DNA from: an uncultured bacterium
Lineage (GTDB): Bacteria > Bacillota_I > Bacilli_A > RF39 > UBA660
Length of the DNA stretch: 8,468 nt
Assembly: GCA_949285775.1 (NCBI GenBank)
Contig: CASEAD010000052.1
Coordinates: forward strand, 1 to 8,468
Direction of reading: 5' to 3'
The stretch's first letter is position 1. Each line of letters opens with the position of its first letter. Both the position numbers and the translations under genes were made by a program. Shown in pieces: positions 6,561-8,468 of the stretch. The notes beneath the pieces are model-generated. The model was not told where the DNA came from. It ran no database searches and saw only the letters and a program-made list of their open reading frames with translations.

Positions 6561-8129
6561 ATTTGGTGTAACCTTCTTAACATCAACAACATTATTATCA
6601 AAGTTTTTATTCTCAATTACAGGTATCTTCTCACTTTTAACTTTACTATCACCACGACCAAATATATCTTCACTACTATTACTACTATTATTTAACTTAT
6701 CACCAAAAAACTGCTTATCTTTATTCAGTAAAGCATTTCTACTAGCCCTATTACCTAAATCATTAGAAGCCACCCTACTCTCCTTACTAATTCCTAGATC
6801 AGAATTTCTATTTTCCCTCTTAACTACATTATTAGAACTAACTCTTCCCTCCAAACTAACTTTCTTAACACCATCCTGCTTTTTTTCCTCTTTATCAGTC
6901 ATTAAAATAGGATTTTTCTTTTCATCCAATAGCTGTTTAGTTCTACGTTCTATCTCTTTATTTCTCTCTTCTTCTAATAACCTTTGACGCTTAAGAATTT
7001 CTTCCTGCATCTTCTTCTCTTCTAGCTTCTTCCTTTCGCGCATCTCTTCTTCTTTTTTCTTTTTCTCTAACGCTAACTGCTCTTGATGCTTTTTCTCATT
7101 CTCAAGTAAATTAGACAAAATCGTTTTAAATTCATCACTTTCATTCTCTATATTTATGTCAGTTAACATCTTACTCTTATTTTCTCTTTCTTCCATCAAA
7201 CTATTTAAAGTAGTAACATCTTGCTGTTCTAATTTAATAGTAGCATACTGTTTATTTAATTCATTACCAACCGCCTCATATAACTCACTACTAGTAATAC
7301 CACTTAAAATATTATTAATCTCTTCCCTTTTAGCAAGCAAACTATCATAGTCATCACAAAAATTTTTATAAACATCAATAAGTCTAAGTATTAACTTCTT
7401 CTCCTTATATCTTTCATATTCTAAAGTAATAGACGCTAACATATTATCACATTCAACAATAATATCCTCAGCACAATCTCTTCTAGCCAACTTAGCATTC
7501 TCCTTAGCCTTCTCTAAAGAATAACCAAGCTCAGTATATGCAAGTTCAATCTCTTTACTTCTTTCTTGTAACTCATATAATCCCAAATTATTAAAACTTC
7601 TCTCCAACAACCTAACCATCTTATCTTCAAGCTGTTTATTCAAAATCCTATTATTACTAATTTTATCCTTAGCTTTCTTTATACTAATATCCAAATTAGC
7701 AATCTCATCTTTAAGAATACTCTCCATCTTAATATTATTCTTATATTTATCAATAACCTTTACTTGTTCCTTATACTCTTCAAGCTTATCCTCACCTAAT
7801 ATACTACCAACTTCAAACGAAATACCCGTAACTTCCTCATTATTAGAAATCTGATTATTAATATAAGCTCTACGCTCATTAATCAAATTAATAATTTCTA
7901 ATAACCTATTCTTCTCTTCATCCATCAAATAAGTAGAACGATTAAAAATTTTTTTATACTTCTCTTCATATATAGAATTAGTAACACCTAAAACATACTC
8001 TATAATTCTAGTCATTTGCATACATACATCATTTTTCTGTTCTGCATCACTAATAAACTTCAAACTCTTAAGCAACATATCATACTGTCTTAACGCTTTA
8101 ATAACCGAGTCATTAGCGTACTCTATCAT
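6525..8129 (-). CDS. Coiled-coil protein with charged helix and disordered tail, truncated by an in-frame stop
   Basis: Family not recognised. As it stands the product has 534 residues, with no signal peptide or membrane segment. Residues 1-340 are helical and heptad-like, with VTG at 100-102 and LEEYKEQVKVIDKYKNN at 116-132, both matched in the downstream paralogue. Residues 341-405 are almost entirely Lys, Glu, Arg, Leu and Gln (for example EKKKKEEEMRERKKLEEKK), as in a long stable single helix or coiled coil. From 406 on the chain is polar and probably disordered, with loose repeats (RVSSNN/RVASND) and EDIF motifs. The ATG has AAGAGGTGG (8136-8144) six bases upstream and a near-perfect promoter. 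It is first in the operon. An in-frame TAA removes a further 35 codons. Four cysteines (36, 219, 227, 258) are scattered and form no metal motif. Confidence 0.85.
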   Translation of the reverse strand: MIEYANDSVIKALRQYDMLLKSLKFISDAEQKNDVCMQMTRIIEYVLGVTNSIYEEKYKKIFNRSTYLMDEEKNRLLEIINLINERRAYINNQISNNEEVTGISFEVGSILGEDKLEEYKEQVKVIDKYKNNIKMESILKDEIANLDISIKKAKDKISNNRILNKQLEDKMVRLLERSFNNLGLYELQERSKEIELAYTELGYSLEKAKENAKLARRDCAEDIIVECDNMLASITLEYERYKEKKLILRLIDVYKNFCDDYDSLLAKREEINNILSGITSSELYEAVGNELNKQYATIKLEQQDVTTLNSLMEERENKSKMLTDINIENESDEFKTILSNLLENEKKHQEQLALEKKKKEEEMRERKKLEEKKMQEEILKRQRLLEEERNKEIERRTKQLLDEKKNPILMTDKEEKKQDGVKKVSLEGRVSSNNVVKRENRNSDLGISKESRVASNDLGNRASRNALLNKDKQFFGDKLNNSSNSSEDIFGRGDSKVKSEKIPVIENKNFDNNVVDVKKVTPNEDIFPKVPLNK

Positions 8130-8151
8130 GGTAAACCACCTCTTATTCTTA

Positions 8152-8179
8152 ATTATATACTATTTAAATATTTTGTCAA
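8152..8179 (-). promoter_or_regulatory. Promoter of the coiled-coil operon
   Basis: TTGACA (8174-8179) and TATAAT (8152-8157) are both perfect consensus boxes with a 16-nt spacer. The start point would fall near 8145, leaving a leader of about 16 nt that includes the ribosome binding site. Such a strong promoter suggests the coiled-coil proteins are abundant. Confidence 0.8.
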
Positions 8180-8239
8180 TTATTTAGATTTTTTTTTACA
8201 TATTTAATTTTTCCCTTTGTAAAACAACAATTACCCTTA

Positions 8240-8296
8240 ATTTTTTAAATTTTTTTCAAAAAAACTGTTGTCAAATCAAAAAAAGTATTATATAAT
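8240..8296 (+). promoter_or_regulatory. tRNA cluster promoter with upstream A/T tracts
   Basis: TTGTCA (8268-8273) and TATAAT (8291-8296) are 17 nt apart. Immediately upstream are runs of T and A (8241-8264) that resemble an UP element, as is common ahead of stable-RNA genes. Transcription should start near 8303, about 27 nt before the first tRNA; a small hairpin AACTG/CAGTT (8305-8321) lies in that leader. The stretch 8180-8240 between the two divergent promoters holds nothing else I can identify. Confidence 0.8.
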
Positions 8297-8329
8297 GAAC
8301 TAGTAACTGAAAAAAACAGTTTAATATTT

Positions 8330-8418
8330 GCCTGAGTGGCGGAATAGGTAGACGCACAGGACTTAAAATCCTGCGAGATTTAACCCTCGTGTCGGTTCAA
8401 GTCCGACCTTAGGCACCA
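8330..8418 (+). tRNA. tRNA-Leu (anticodon UAA)
   Basis: The full class II cloverleaf is visible. The acceptor stem GCCTGAG (8330-8336) pairs with CTTAGGC (8408-8414), with one G-U. The anticodon stem CAGGA/TCCTG (8357-8361, 8369-8373) frames the loop CTTAAAA with anticodon TAA at 8364-8366. A long variable arm has CGAG/CTCG (8374-8389), and the T arm is GTCGG-TTCAAGT-CCGAC (8391-8407). The discriminator is A (8415) and CCA is encoded (8416-8418). It reads UUA and UUG, the dominant Leu codons in these AT-rich genes. Confidence 0.97.
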
Positions 8419-8423
8419 TTTGT

Positions 8424-8468
8424 GGAGGAATACCCAAGTCTGGTTGAAGGGACCGGTCTTGAAAACCG
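8424..8468 (+). tRNA. tRNA-Ser (anticodon UGA), partial
   Basis: The sequence opens GGAGGAATACCCAAG, the usual start of bacterial tRNA-Ser. The anticodon stem CCGGT (8453-8457) is followed by loop CTTGAAA with anticodon TGA at 8460-8462, then ACCG before the window ends. The variable arm, T arm and 3' end lie outside. It follows tRNA-Leu by five bases, so both are in one cluster transcript. Confidence 0.9.

Noticed and set aside
4639..8129. SMC, SbcC or EzrA type protein
   Set aside because: There is no Walker A or B motif, no ABC signature and no membrane anchor in either coiled-coil protein. Similarity would rest on coiled-coil composition alone.

Overview
The window looks like chromosomal DNA from a very AT-rich member of the Bacillota, of the Bacilli/Mollicutes-relative type (for example uncultured gut lineages such as RF39). 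The lineage is an inference from four things: the strong A+T bias, consensus sigma-A promoters (TTGACA/TATAAT), AAGGAGG- or GGTGAT-type ribosome binding sites, and the Firmicute pairing glmR(yvcK)-whiA. All eight genes end in TAA or TAG. Trp is written TGG and no reading frame needs TGA as sense, so the standard code fits.

Layout from left to right. Positions 1-140 hold two divergent promoters. One points left, toward a gene that seems to start just outside the window. The other drives rpsD. Positions 141-271 are the rpsD 5' leader, which can fold into alternative structures and may be an S4-binding autoregulatory leader. rpsD (272-886, +) meets an opposing operon tail to tail at about 905. 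Two intrinsic terminators sit back to back there, and each has its gene's stop codon inside the hairpin. On the minus strand, reading right to left from 4327, come glmR, whiA, tyrS and a small DUF1653 gene (933). They are tightly packed: TAATG overlap for glmR/whiA and a 20-nt overlap for tyrS/DUF1653.

Upstream of these on the minus strand (8129 to 4385) is a three-gene operon of unknown function. It holds two long coiled-coil proteins with unstructured tails and an 84-residue beta-rich small protein whose start overlaps the preceding stop (TAATG). The operon has a near-perfect promoter at 8152-8179 and ends in a weak terminator that abuts an extended -10 promoter for glmR. The two coiled-coil proteins appear to be diverged tandem paralogues, collinear over about 340 residues with unrelated tails. 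The first carries an in-frame TAA, after which 35 sense codons continue in the same frame to within 20 nt of the next gene. They begin with a second copy of the EDIFPK motif found just before the stop. This is either a recent nonsense mutation, a sequence error, or recoding.

The right edge has a tRNA cluster reading right: tRNA-Leu(UAA) with encoded CCA, then the first half of tRNA-Ser(UGA), cut by the window end.

The known genes cover translation (S4, TyrRS, tRNAs) and coordination of cell envelope and division (GlmR, WhiA). The most unusual part is the paralogous coiled-coil pair plus small protein next to glmR-whiA, where rapZ would sit in Bacillus-type genomes. Nothing mobile, no CRISPR array and no defence gene was recognised.
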